Assembly (NCBI RefSeq): GCF_019655855.1
Contig: NZ_BPFX01000003.1
Span: forward strand, 434,001 to 498,000
Length of the DNA stretch: 64,000 nt
From: Pseudomonas paralcaligenes
GTDB taxonomy: Bacteria > Pseudomonadota > Gammaproteobacteria > Pseudomonadales > Pseudomonadaceae
Direction of reading: 5' to 3'
Shown: piece after piece, positions 35,999 to 45,703 of the stretch
How positions within the stretch are numbered: the first letter of the stretch is position 1
Layout: every line of letters starts with the position of its first letter
The notes under the pieces: generated by a model
Database searches by the model: none
The model's input: only the letters and a program-made list of their open reading frames with translations
What the model was told of the DNA's origin: nothing
Position numbers and translations under genes: made by a program

Positions 35999-37287
35999 CG
36001 GCCGTCGCGCCGCTCCTCGCGGGCGGCGCGGTCCGCCCGGCTGCCGAGGTACCAGCCGAGCAGCCCCCACAGCGCGGCGCAGGCCGCGCCCACCAGCGCC
36101 ACCAGCGCGACGCCCTGGCCGAGGGTGTCGAGCAGGCTCTTGGCCCAGCCGCTGAGTGCGTCACCGCCGCGGTAGACCACGGTGTCGATGAAGTTCTTCG
36201 CCTTGTACTTGGTCTCCGCGTCCAGCGGGGCGAACAGCATCTCGCGGCCGGGGCGGACGAAGGCGTATTCGCCGATCCGCCGCACGATCATCAGCGCCGC
36301 CAGCACGGCGAAGGTCGGCGCCAGGGCCAGGCCGAGGAAGCCCAGGGCCATCAGCGCCGGCACCCCGGCCAGCAGCACGCGGATGCCCAGGCGCTGGGCC
36401 ACCCGCCCGGTGATGAACAGTTGCGAGGCCAGCGCGCCGGCCTGCACCACGAAGTCGATGATGCCGAACACCCGCACCTGGGCGTCGCGCTCGGGGAACA
36501 GTTCGGCCACCAGCCGCGCCTGCTCGAAATAGAGGAAGGTGCTGACCGTCGCCAGCAGGATCACGAAGGCCGACACGCCGAGCAGGTAGGGCGAGCGCAG
36601 CACCCGGGTGAGGCCGCTGAACGGGTTGCCCGGCACCGGCCGCCGCGGGTTCTCGCTGGGCGCGGCGCCGGGGCGGCCGGCACCGGCGACCTCGCGCCAG
36701 GCCATCAGCCGCTGCTTGAGCAACAGGGCCGCCACCAGCAGCACGGCGGCCAGCAGGGTCAGCCCGGCGGCGTCCAGCGCGGCGATCAGCAGGGCGCTGA
36801 GCGCCGGCCCGGCCAGCCCGCCGACGCTGGCGCCGGCGGCGATGAAGGCGAACAGGCGCCGGGCCTGGGCGCCGTCGAACACATCGGCCATCAGGCTCCA
36901 GGCCAGCGACACGACGAACAGGTTGTACACCGAGATCCACACGTAGAAGGCGCGCGCCAGCCCCACGCTGTCGCCGAGGGCGGCGAACAGCGCGGCGAAG
37001 GCCAGCAGGTTGAGGGTGAAGAAGCCGAATACCCAGTCAACGAAGCGGCGGCGCGGCACCCGCGAGTTGAGCCAGGCGAACAGCGGCACCGCCAGCAGCA
37101 TGGCGACGAAGGTGGCGGTGAACAGCCACTGCAGGTGCTCCACGCCAGCCTGGATGCCCATCGACTCGCGGATCGGGCGCAGCATGAAGTAGCCGCAGAA
37201 CAGGCAGAAGAACAGGGCGAAGCCGGCCAGGGCGGCGTCCAGCTCGCCGGCCTCGGCGTTGATCGCCCGCGCCAGGCGCCGGCGCAT
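35995..37287 (-). CDS. ATP:ADP-translocase-like / MFS membrane transporter
   Basis: 430-aa protein with about 11-12 TM helices. FFCLFCGYFMLRPIRESMGI near the N-terminus and YVWISVYNLFVVSLAWSLMADVFD are typical of the Tlc/AAA (ATP:ADP antiporter-like) branch of the MFS found in free-living bacteria. RPGREMLFAPLDAETKYKAKNFIDTVVYRGGD is another block of that branch. The substrate of free-living members is unknown. It starts 2 bp after the aldo/keto reductase stop, so they form an operon. Confidence 0.8.
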   Translation of the reverse strand: MRRRLARAINAEAGELDAALAGFALFFCLFCGYFMLRPIRESMGIQAGVEHLQWLFTATFVAMLLAVPLFAWLNSRVPRRRFVDWVFGFFTLNLLAFAALFAALGDSVGLARAFYVWISVYNLFVVSLAWSLMADVFDGAQARRLFAFIAAGASVGGLAGPALSALLIAALDAAGLTLLAAVLLVAALLLKQRLMAWREVAGAGRPGAAPSENPRRPVPGNPFSGLTRVLRSPYLLGVSAFVILLATVSTFLYFEQARLVAELFPERDAQVRVFGIIDFVVQAGALASQLFITGRVAQRLGIRVLLAGVPALMALGFLGLALAPTFAVLAALMIVRRIGEYAFVRPGREMLFAPLDAETKYKAKNFIDTVVYRGGDALSGWAKSLLDTLGQGVALVALVGAACAALWGLLGWYLGSRADRAAREERRDGR

Positions 37288-37289
37288 GC

Positions 37290-38210
37290 TCAGGCGAACA
37301 GCTCGACGATGCGCCGCCGCTGCCCTTCGTCCGGCAGGCGGCCATGGCCGGCCTGCAGGTTGTCGGCCATGTAGCGGGCCTTGGAAGTGGCGGGGATCAC
37401 CGCCGTCACCGCCGGGTTGGCGAGGATGTACTTGAGCATCAGCCGGGCCCAGGAGCCGGCGTCCAGTTCCGCCCTGGCCCACTCGGGCAGGTCCTTGCCG
37501 CGCACCCTGTCGAACAGGGCGGCACGCTGGAACGGCCGGTTGATCATCACGGCGATGCCCTTGTCGGCGCAGAACGGCAGCAGTTCGCGTTCGGCGTTGC
37601 GTTCGCCGATGGAGTAGTTGAACTGGACGAAGTCCAGCGGCTCGCGGCGCAGCACCTCCAGCAGGCGCTCGTGGGCGGAGTCGAGGTAGTGGGTGACGCC
37701 GATGTAGCGCACCTTGCCCTGTTCCTTCAGCTCGCGCAGCAGCTTGAGCTGGGTCTCGGTGTCCTGCAGGTTGTGCACCTGCAGCAGGTCGATCCGTTCG
37801 GTCTTGAGGTCCGCGAAGCTGGCCTCGATCTGCCGTAGCCCGGCCTCGCGTCCGCTGGAGGACACCTTGCTGGCGAGGAACAGCTTGTCGCGCGCGCCGG
37901 TGGCCAGGGCGCCGCACACCGCCTCGGCGCGGCCGTAGCTGGGCGCGGTGTCGACCAGGCTGGCGCCGCCGCCGATCAGGGTGGCCATGACCTCGCGCAG
38001 CGGCGCCAGGTGCGCCTCGTCGAGCGGCACGTCGTGGGTGCGCGAGGTGCCCAGGCCGATCGCCGGCAGCAGCTCGCCGCTGGAAGGAATCCTGCGCCGC
38101 AGCAGGCCGCCGCTGTCCGCGGCCCACGACAGATTGGGCAGCAGCGGGCCGAGGGCGGCCAGGGCGGCGACGCCGGTGGTGTGCTGGAGGAAGCGGCGGC
38201 GAGTGGGCAT
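37290..38210 (-). CDS. Tat-exported aldo/keto reductase
   Basis: 306 aa. The N-terminus MPTRRRFLQHTTGVAALAAL is a twin-arginine signal, so the enzyme is probably folded in the cytoplasm and exported. The AKR fold follows: GLGTSRTHD, the tetrad Asp/Tyr in VDTAPSYGRAE, Lys in FLASKVSSSG and His in LLQVHNLQD. AKRs reduce aldehydes and ketones with NADPH; how an exported one gets cofactor is unclear, although other Tat-AKRs exist in Pseudomonas. The ATG at 38210 has GGGAG upstream; the frame is open further but not family-like. Confidence 0.87.
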   Translation of the reverse strand: MPTRRRFLQHTTGVAALAALGPLLPNLSWAADSGGLLRRRIPSSGELLPAIGLGTSRTHDVPLDEAHLAPLREVMATLIGGGASLVDTAPSYGRAEAVCGALATGARDKLFLASKVSSSGREAGLRQIEASFADLKTERIDLLQVHNLQDTETQLKLLRELKEQGKVRYIGVTHYLDSAHERLLEVLRREPLDFVQFNYSIGERNAERELLPFCADKGIAVMINRPFQRAALFDRVRGKDLPEWARAELDAGSWARLMLKYILANPAVTAVIPATSKARYMADNLQAGHGRLPDEGQRRRIVELFA

Positions 38211-38398
38211 GGCGAGGGTCTCCCGTGTCGGTGGCGGTCCGGACAGTGATAGACCCTCATGCCCGCTCGCGGGTGCCGGGGCAATATCCGGTAACCAAAC
38301 CGGGCGCGCGGAAAGACAGTGCTTTGGCGCGGCGGGAGCGTTCGCCCCGCGCCGGCCTGGATTAGGCTGCGGGCATTCCAACAACAAGGAACATCGCC

Positions 38399-39466
38399 AT
38401 GCGCAAGCTGTTGTCGCTGATCGCGCTCGCCGGCTTCGGCTACCTGCTGTTCTGGCCCACCCCGTTGCAGCCGGTGGCCTGGCAGCCCGGGCCGCTGCCG
38501 CCGGCCGCCGGCGTGTGGGCGCCGAACGCCCGGCTGGACGGCGCGGTGCTGGAGCAGTCCGGCCTGGACGGCCCGGACACGGTGGTGGTGGACGGCGAGG
38601 GGCGGCGCTACAGCGGCATCGGCGACGGCCGCATCCTGCGCTGGCACGCCGGCCGGGAGGCGCAGACCTTCGTCGACCTGGACGGTCGCCCGGTGGGCAT
38701 GAACTTCGGCCCGGACGGCAGCCTATACGCGGCGGACGAGGCCAACGCCAAGGTCTGGCAGGTGACGCCCGAGGGCCGGGCGCGGGTGCTGGTGGAGAGC
38801 GACGCGCGCCAGCGCTTCACCTTCCTCAACGACGTGTTCGTCGCCCGCGACGGTCGCCTGTTCTTCACTGAGGCCTCCAGCCGCTGGGGCCTGGCCGACA
38901 ACAAGCGGGCGCTGCTGGAGCATGGCGGCGACGGCGCCGTGTTCGTGCGCCACCCGGACGGCCGCATCGAGCGCGTGCTGGACGGCTTGGAGTTCGCCAA
39001 TGGTGTGGTGCTGAGCGCGGACGAGTCCTACCTGCTGGTGGCGGAGACCGGCGCCTACCGCGTCACCCGCCTGTGGCTCGCGGGCCCGCGCGCCGGCCAG
39101 CGCGAGGTGCTGGTGGACGACCTGCCGGGCTTCCCCGGCGACCTGTCGCTGGCGCCGGACGGCAGCTACTGGTGCTCCTTCTTCTCGCCGCGCAAGCCGC
39201 TGCTCGACGCGCTGGCGCCCTGGCCGTTCCTGCGCAAGGTGGCCTCGCGCCTGCCGCCGGCGCTGCTGGCCAGGCCGAGCCGCTACCCCCACGTGTTCCG
39301 CTTCGACGGCGAGGGGCGCGTGCTGGAGAGCCTGCAGGCGTCGTCGGACAGCGACCTGCCCAGCTTCAGCAGCGTGGTGCAGCACGGCGACGAGCTGCTG
39401 CTCGGCACGCCGGGCGGGGTCGGCGAGATCGATGCGGACCAGGCTTACCGGGTCAGGTTGCACTGA
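38399..39466 (+). CDS. SMP-30/gluconolactonase/strictosidine-synthase-like beta-propeller
   Basis: 355 aa. An N-terminal hydrophobic anchor (residues 3-20), then a six-bladed propeller with family blocks GPDTVVVDGEG, RPVGMNFGPDGSLYAAD, FLNDVFVARDGRLFFTEASSRWG, LEFANGVVLSADESYLLVAE and FPGDLSLAPDGSYW. Members hydrolyse lactones or are arylesterase-like in the periplasm or membrane. The exact substrate is unknown. It is divergent from the AKR gene. Confidence 0.85.
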   Translation: MRKLLSLIALAGFGYLLFWPTPLQPVAWQPGPLPPAAGVWAPNARLDGAVLEQSGLDGPDTVVVDGEGRRYSGIGDGRILRWHAGREAQTFVDLDGRPVGMNFGPDGSLYAADEANAKVWQVTPEGRARVLVESDARQRFTFLNDVFVARDGRLFFTEASSRWGLADNKRALLEHGGDGAVFVRHPDGRIERVLDGLEFANGVVLSADESYLLVAETGAYRVTRLWLAGPRAGQREVLVDDLPGFPGDLSLAPDGSYWCSFFSPRKPLLDALAPWPFLRKVASRLPPALLARPSRYPHVFRFDGEGRVLESLQASSDSDLPSFSSVVQHGDELLLGTPGGVGEIDADQAYRVRLH

Positions 39467-39598
39467 GGTTGAAGGCGCCGCAAAACCTGCTGCCCTAGTC
39501 GCATCTGGCTGGTAATCTTCGGCTCGGTCTGGCGCCACAGCGACATGCTGTTGCGCGCCGCTCGCACCACCCTTTCCCAACCACCGCAGGTGTATTAC

Positions 39599-39811
39599 AT
39601 GAAGCAGTACAAGGTTGTTGTTTATCGCGAAGGAATGCTGGGCTCTTTGTTTCTCGGTGGCTCCAAGGTCGATCCGGTGCGTTTCTCTGAATTCCTCAAC
39701 AAGAACGCCGCCGAAGGCTGGCGCGTGGTGACCATGGAGAAGGACATCCGCCGTATGCTCCTGCTGTGGAAGCGCGAGGCTTACCTAGTAGTGCTGGAGA
39801 AGGACGCTTGA
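39599..39811 (+). CDS. DUF4177-like small protein
   Basis: 70 aa beginning MKQYKVVVYREGMLGSLFLG, with the AEGWRVVTMEKD block and C-terminal VVLEKDA strand of DUF4177 proteins. The frame extends to 39545, but the ATG at 39599 has CAGG about 8 nt upstream and fits the family length. Its stop overlaps the TTG start of the next gene. Function unknown. Confidence 0.75.
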   Translation: MKQYKVVVYREGMLGSLFLGGSKVDPVRFSEFLNKNAAEGWRVVTMEKDIRRMLLLWKREAYLVVLEKDA

Positions 39812-40020
39812 GAGTCGGCGTGATCATCGGTCTGGGCCTGTTCGTTGCCTGGGCGCTGCTGGCGCTGGCGCAACTGTGGTTCACGCCGCTCAGTGCCGAG
39901 GTGTTCGTCAAGCTGACGGTCACGTCTGCCGTGCTCGAGACAGTGGTGATCATCGTCACGCTGGTGCTCAGGGAGTACCGCTCGGAAAAAGAGCTGAAGT
40001 CCAAGGGCTACCTTGACTGA
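39808..40020 (+). CDS. Small two-helix membrane protein
   Basis: 70 aa. The likely start is TTG 39808, embedded in the DUF4177 stop (TTGA) with GGAGAAGG just upstream. It has two hydrophobic helices (about 3-22 and 32-52) and a charged C-terminus (REYRSEKELKSKGYLD). Coupling to the DUF4177 gene suggests they work together, perhaps with the membrane protein anchoring its soluble partner. No family recognised. Confidence 0.65.
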   Translation: MRVGVIIGLGLFVAWALLALAQLWFTPLSAEVFVKLTVTSAVLETVVIIVTLVLREYRSEKELKSKGYLD

Positions 40021-40137
40021 TCACGTTACAAGCCCTGCCACCTGAGTGCCTGACCGGGCTCGGGTGGTAGCGGCCCGATTGCGCCACGCCATCGATCTGA
40101 GTCTTCTGCCTGTTTCCCGATCATTCGCAACAGAGTT

Positions 40138-42063
<1,926 letters not shown>

Positions 42064-42155
42064 GGGACGAGGCCGGAACGAGGGAAAAGGCCGACGACCA
42101 TAGCGCGCCGAACGGCCCGAGGCCAGGCCGATGGCGCCGTAGAGCGCGACCGCCC

Positions 42156-42249
42156 GTAGGGTGCGCCGCGCGCACCGACAGGCCGGCACATTGCCCCCGG
42201 TGCGCATGGCGCACCCTACGGCAGCCTCGTAGCCCGGATGAAATCCGGG
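42156..42249. repeat. Three tandem REP-type palindromes upstream of recQ
   Basis: GGTGCGC-type palindromes at 42156-42176 and 42199-42219 face each other, followed by the CCCGGATGAAATCCGGG palindrome (42229-42249). They lead directly into the long composite repeat. Confidence 0.85.
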
Positions 42250-42745
42250 TCACATGAAAGCGCTGCTTTCATTGGGGAAAATCCACACTTTCAGGCGGCT
42301 CGGAGCCGGAGTCCCCGTCAGGAGGCCGAGTGGAAGTGTCGCGCAGGGGGATGAGCCGCATGGATGCGGCGAAAGGACTGGGGGGCCCCGCTTGAAGGGC
42401 CATGGATGGCCCTTGCAAGCCGGCCCCCGGAGCAGCACCGGAAGGAGGGAACCCGGAGCGAAGCGCAGGGCCGGATGCCGGTGTGGCCTTCTCTTTGGTT
42501 ACTTTCTCTTGGTCCGGGCGGCGATCCGCAGACAAGAGCAACGAAGCGAAGCGGAGTAACAGCCGCAGGCTGGCCCGAAGGGCGAGCGTAGCGAGTCAAG
42601 TGACTCGCCCGGGAGGGCGAAACCGGAAGCGTCGGAGCACACAGAAATCGGCTGAAAGAAGGGGCGCCAATAAAACCGCCCCCGGATTTCATCCGGGCTA
42701 CGCATCGATCTTACCGGTTCATCGGTGCGCACGGCGCACCCTACG
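42250..42745. repeat. Composite Pseudomonas intergenic repeat, copy 2 (long form)
   Basis: About 500 bp without genes. It starts with the CCCCGTCAGGAGG module (about 42313) shared with 9965. It continues through a stretch containing TTTGGTTACTTTCTCTTGG (from 42494) and GTAGCGAGTCAAGTGACTCG (42587-42606), shared with 51664. It ends with CCCGGATTTCATCCGGG (42682-42698) and the GGTGCGCACGGCGCACC module (42724-42744), as in copies 1 and 3. Open frames across it on both strands are low-complexity Arg/Pro/Ser products and are not genes. Confidence 0.8.
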
Positions 42746-42788
42746 AAGCAGCCCCGCGCCGCGAGTGCTGGGGCTGCTCATCGGCCGC

Positions 42789-44051
42789 TCAGATCTCCGG
42801 ATCGATCGGCGGATGCTTGTGCCAGGCACTGCCACCCGGCAGCAGCAGGTTCAACGCCAGGGCGCTGATGGCGCATAGGGAGATGCCGGACAGGGCGAAC
42901 TCCTTGCCGCCGATCACCATGCCGCCGATGCCGAACACCAGCGTCACCGACACGATGATCAGGTTGCGCGCCTCGGACAGGTCCACCTGGTGGCGGATCA
43001 GGGTGTTCAGGCCGACCACCGCGATGGAGCCGAACAGCAGGCAGAGGATGCCGCCCATCACCGGCACCGGGATGGCCTGCAGCGCGGCGCCGAACTTGCC
43101 GACGAAGGCCAGCAGGATGGCGAATACCGCCGCCCAGGTCATCACCTTGGGGTTGAAGCTCTTGGTCAACATCACCGCGCCGGTCACCTCGGCGTAGGTG
43201 GTGTTGGGCGGGCCGCCGAACAGGCCGGCCGCCGAGGTGGCCAGGCCGTCGCCGAGCAGGGTGCGGTGCAGGCCCGGCTTGCGCACGAAGTCCTTGCCGG
43301 TGACGGTGCCGACCGCGATCACCCCGCCGATGTGCTCGATGGCCGGCGCCAGGGCCACCGGCACCATGTACAGGATGGCGCCGAGGTGGAACTCAGGCGC
43401 GACGAAGTTGGGCATGGCCAGCCAGGCAGCGGCGGCGATGCCGGCGGTGTCGAACACGCCGAAGATCGCCGCCAGGGTGCAGCCCACGGCGATGCCGGCG
43501 AGGATCGGCACCAGGCGGAACAGGCCGCGGCCGAGCACGGCCACCAGCAGGGTGGTGACCAGCGCCGGCATGGAGATGAACATGGCGGTCTGGTAGGGCA
43601 CCAGTTCGGCGGCGCCGTCACCGGTCTTGCCCATGGCCATGTTCACCGCCACCGGCGACAGGGCCAGGCCGATGGCGATGATCACCGGGCCGATCACCAC
43701 CGGCGGCAGGATGCGGTCGATGAAGCCCGGGCCCTTGAGCTTCACGGCCAGGCCGAGGAAGGTGTAGACGAAGCCGGCGGCGACCACGCCGCCGAGCACC
43801 GCCGGCAGGCCGAACTCGCCCTTGGCGGCGATGATCGGGGCGATGAAGGCGAAGCTGGAGGCGAGGAACACCGGCACCTGGCGGCCGGTGGCCAGCTGGA
43901 ATAGGAGGGTGCCGATGCCGGCGGTGAACAGCGCCACGTTCGGGTCCATGCTGGTGATCAGGGGCATGAGCACCAGCGCGCCGAAGGCCACGAACAGCAT
44001 CTGCGCGCCGGAGAGAATCTGCCGCGGCAGCGGGTCGTTGTACTCGCTCAT
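42789..44051 (-). CDS. uraA: Uracil(-xanthine) permease
   Basis: 420-aa NCS2 permease with about 14 TM segments. It has the family blocks FGALVLMPLI, PVFLASSFAFIAP, GPVIIAIGLAL, and the NCS2 motif region VALAPAIEHIGGVIAVGTVTGKD, where the Glu of EHIG binds uracil in UraA. It imports uracil with protons. It starts 2 bp after upp ends, so uptake and phosphoribosylation are co-expressed. The sequence after it is the composite repeat. Confidence 0.94.
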   Translation of the reverse strand: MSEYNDPLPRQILSGAQMLFVAFGALVLMPLITSMDPNVALFTAGIGTLLFQLATGRQVPVFLASSFAFIAPIIAAKGEFGLPAVLGGVVAAGFVYTFLGLAVKLKGPGFIDRILPPVVIGPVIIAIGLALSPVAVNMAMGKTGDGAAELVPYQTAMFISMPALVTTLLVAVLGRGLFRLVPILAGIAVGCTLAAIFGVFDTAGIAAAAWLAMPNFVAPEFHLGAILYMVPVALAPAIEHIGGVIAVGTVTGKDFVRKPGLHRTLLGDGLATSAAGLFGGPPNTTYAEVTGAVMLTKSFNPKVMTWAAVFAILLAFVGKFGAALQAIPVPVMGGILCLLFGSIAVVGLNTLIRHQVDLSEARNLIIVSVTLVFGIGGMVIGGKEFALSGISLCAISALALNLLLPGGSAWHKHPPIDPEI

Positions 44052-44053
44052 GC

Positions 44054-44692
44054 TCAGGCGTCCTTCTGCTTGGTGCCGAAGATCTTGTCGCCGGCGTCGC
44101 CCAGGCCGGGGATGATGTAGCCGTGTTCGTTGAGCTGCTGGTCGATCGAGGCGGTGTAGATGGTCACGTCCGGGTGGGCGTCGCCCACCGCTTTGATGCC
44201 CTCCGGCGCGGCGACCAGCACCATGGCGCGGATTTCCTTGCAGCCGGCCTTCTTCAGCAGGTCGATGGTGGCGACCATGGAGCCGCCGGTGGCGAGCATC
44301 GGGTCGATGATCAGGGCCAGGCGCTCGTCGATCTCGGGCGCCAGCTTCTCCAGGTAGGTATGGGCCTGCAGGGTTTCCTCGTTGCGGGCGACGCCCACGG
44401 CGCTGACCTTGGCCCCGGGGATCAGGCTGAGCACGCCGTCGAGCATGCCGATGCCGGCGCGCAGGATCGGTACCACGGTGATCTTCTTGCCGGCGATCTT
44501 CTCCACCTGCACCGGCCCGGCCCAGCCCGGAATCTCGTAGCTCTCCAGCGGCAGGTCGTTGGTCGCCTCGTAGGTGAGCAGGGCGCCCACTTCCTGGGCC
44601 AGTTCGCGGAAGTTCTTGGTGCTGATGTCGGCGCGGCGCATCAGACCGATCTTGTGGCGGATCAGCGGGTGGCGGATCTCACGGATGGGCAT
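44054..44692 (-). CDS. upp: Uracil phosphoribosyltransferase
   Basis: 212 aa, the exact usual Upp length. [19 protein letters not shown] start, [13 protein letters not shown], the PRPP loop [12 protein letters not shown] (position of the 13-residue motif) and the uracil-binding C-terminus [16 protein letters not shown] are all present. It converts uracil and PRPP to UMP. First gene of the upp-uraA operon. The frame is open to 45046 but upstream of the ATG it runs through repeat DNA. Confidence 0.96.
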   Translation of the reverse strand: MPIREIRHPLIRHKIGLMRRADISTKNFRELAQEVGALLTYEATNDLPLESYEIPGWAGPVQVEKIAGKKITVVPILRAGIGMLDGVLSLIPGAKVSAVGVARNEETLQAHTYLEKLAPEIDERLALIIDPMLATGGSMVATIDLLKKAGCKEIRAMVLVAAPEGIKAVGDAHPDVTIYTASIDQQLNEHGYIIPGLGDAGDKIFGTKQKDA

Positions 44693-44912
44693 GCGGGGGT
44701 CTCCGGGGCGAGGATTTCTGGCTAGAGTAAAGCACTGCTCGTGCCGGAGTCGGGCGCAACCGGGGGACCGATTGTCGCGGCGGTGGATCGCACCGCAGCC
44801 TCCGGCGTGCAAGGCCGCGCAGTTTACCGCCTCCCCTGGGCGAGCGGTCAGAAAATCACCGGCGGGCTTGCCCTCGGGCGGGCATCTGAGTACCTTTGCC
44901 GCCCATTTTTCA

Positions 44913-45044
44913 GGCGATGTCCCGTTACGTGTTGGTGGCGCATCCTGCTTTTGTGGGAACGGCTGGGCGGCATTCCGATTGGCCGCGAAGTTCGCGGATA
45001 AATCCGCTCCCACAAGGTGTGCGACAGCTAACGTGGATATGGCC
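44913..45044 (-). mobile_element. MITE-like element, copy A (132 bp)
   Basis: It lies in the 390-bp gap between upp and hpt (44693-45082), which otherwise shows no gene. In reverse orientation it matches the elements at 51007-51119 and 51494-51616. GGCCATATCC-type and GGCGATGTCC-type ends point inward, and a central REP hairpin (44953-45013, GTGGGAACGG to CCGCTCCCAC) is closely related base by base to 51525-51585. The shared flanks outside the hairpin (GCACACC and the CACCAAC region) show this is a unit larger than a simple REP. Confidence 0.65.
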
Positions 45045-45082
45045 ATTTCTTAACCAGTTGCCTTTCGCTGCCCGGAGCCACC

Positions 45083-45640
45083 ATGCCCGCCGATCTCGCC
45101 CACATCCGTCAAATCATGGCCGAGGCCGACTGCCTCTTCAGCGAGGCCGAGGTCGAGGCGGCCATCGGGCGCGTCGGCGCGGCCATCTGCGAGGAGCTGG
45201 CCGAACGCAACCCGGTGGTGTTCTGCGTGATGAACGGCGGCCTGATCTTCGCCGGCAAGCTGCTGACCAAGCTGAACTTCCCGCTGGAGCTGTCCTACCT
45301 GCACGCCACCCGCTACCGCAGCGAGACCACCGGCGGCGAGCTGTTCTGGAAGGCCAAGCCGGAAATCTCCTTCATCGACCGCGAAGTGCTGATCATCGAC
45401 GACATCCTCGACGAGGGGCACACCCTGGCCGCGATCATCGAGTTCTGCCGCCATGCCGGCGCCAGCGACGTGCACACCGCCGTGCTGATCGACAAGGACC
45501 ACGACCGCAAGGCCCGTCCGGACCTCAAGGCCGACTACGTGGGCCTGTCCTGCGAGGATCGCTTCATCTTCGGCTACGGCATGGACTACAAGGGCTACTG
45601 GCGCAACGCGGCGGGCATCTTCGCGGTCAAGGGCCTGTAA
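45083..45640 (+). CDS. hpt: Hypoxanthine-guanine phosphoribosyltransferase
   Basis: 185-aa purine PRTase: VVFCVMNGGLIFAGKLL near the N-terminus, the PRPP motif VLIIDDILDEGHTL, and the C-terminal base-binding LIDKDHDRK and DYVGLSCEDRFIFGYGMDYKG. It salvages hypoxanthine and guanine to IMP and GMP. It is divergent from upp-uraA and convergent with the SulP gene. GGAGCC precedes the ATG. Confidence 0.94.
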   Translation: MPADLAHIRQIMAEADCLFSEAEVEAAIGRVGAAICEELAERNPVVFCVMNGGLIFAGKLLTKLNFPLELSYLHATRYRSETTGGELFWKAKPEISFIDREVLIIDDILDEGHTLAAIIEFCRHAGASDVHTAVLIDKDHDRKARPDLKADYVGLSCEDRFIFGYGMDYKGYWRNAAGIFAVKGL

Positions 45641-45656
45641 TTCCCAATCCCGGATA

Positions 45657-45698
45657 CGCGGGTTTCACCCGCCCTACGTAGGGCGGGTGAAACCCGCG
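45657..45698. repeat. Perfect 42-bp palindrome between convergent genes
   Basis: CGCGGGTTTCACCCGCC plus CTAC (45657-45677) is followed directly by its exact complement (45678-45698), with no spacer. The half-site is the module also at 31135 and 49696. It lies 16 bp after the hpt stop and 5 bp before the SulP gene end. It can fold in RNA from either strand and may terminate both genes. Confidence 0.92.
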
Positions 45699-45703
45699 TT
45701 TGC

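Noticed and set aside
42254..42878. Several overlapping small frames in the recQ-uraA gap
   Set aside because: They lie within the composite repeat. Products are Arg/Pro/Ser-rich and vary between copies, as expected of non-coding repeat DNA.
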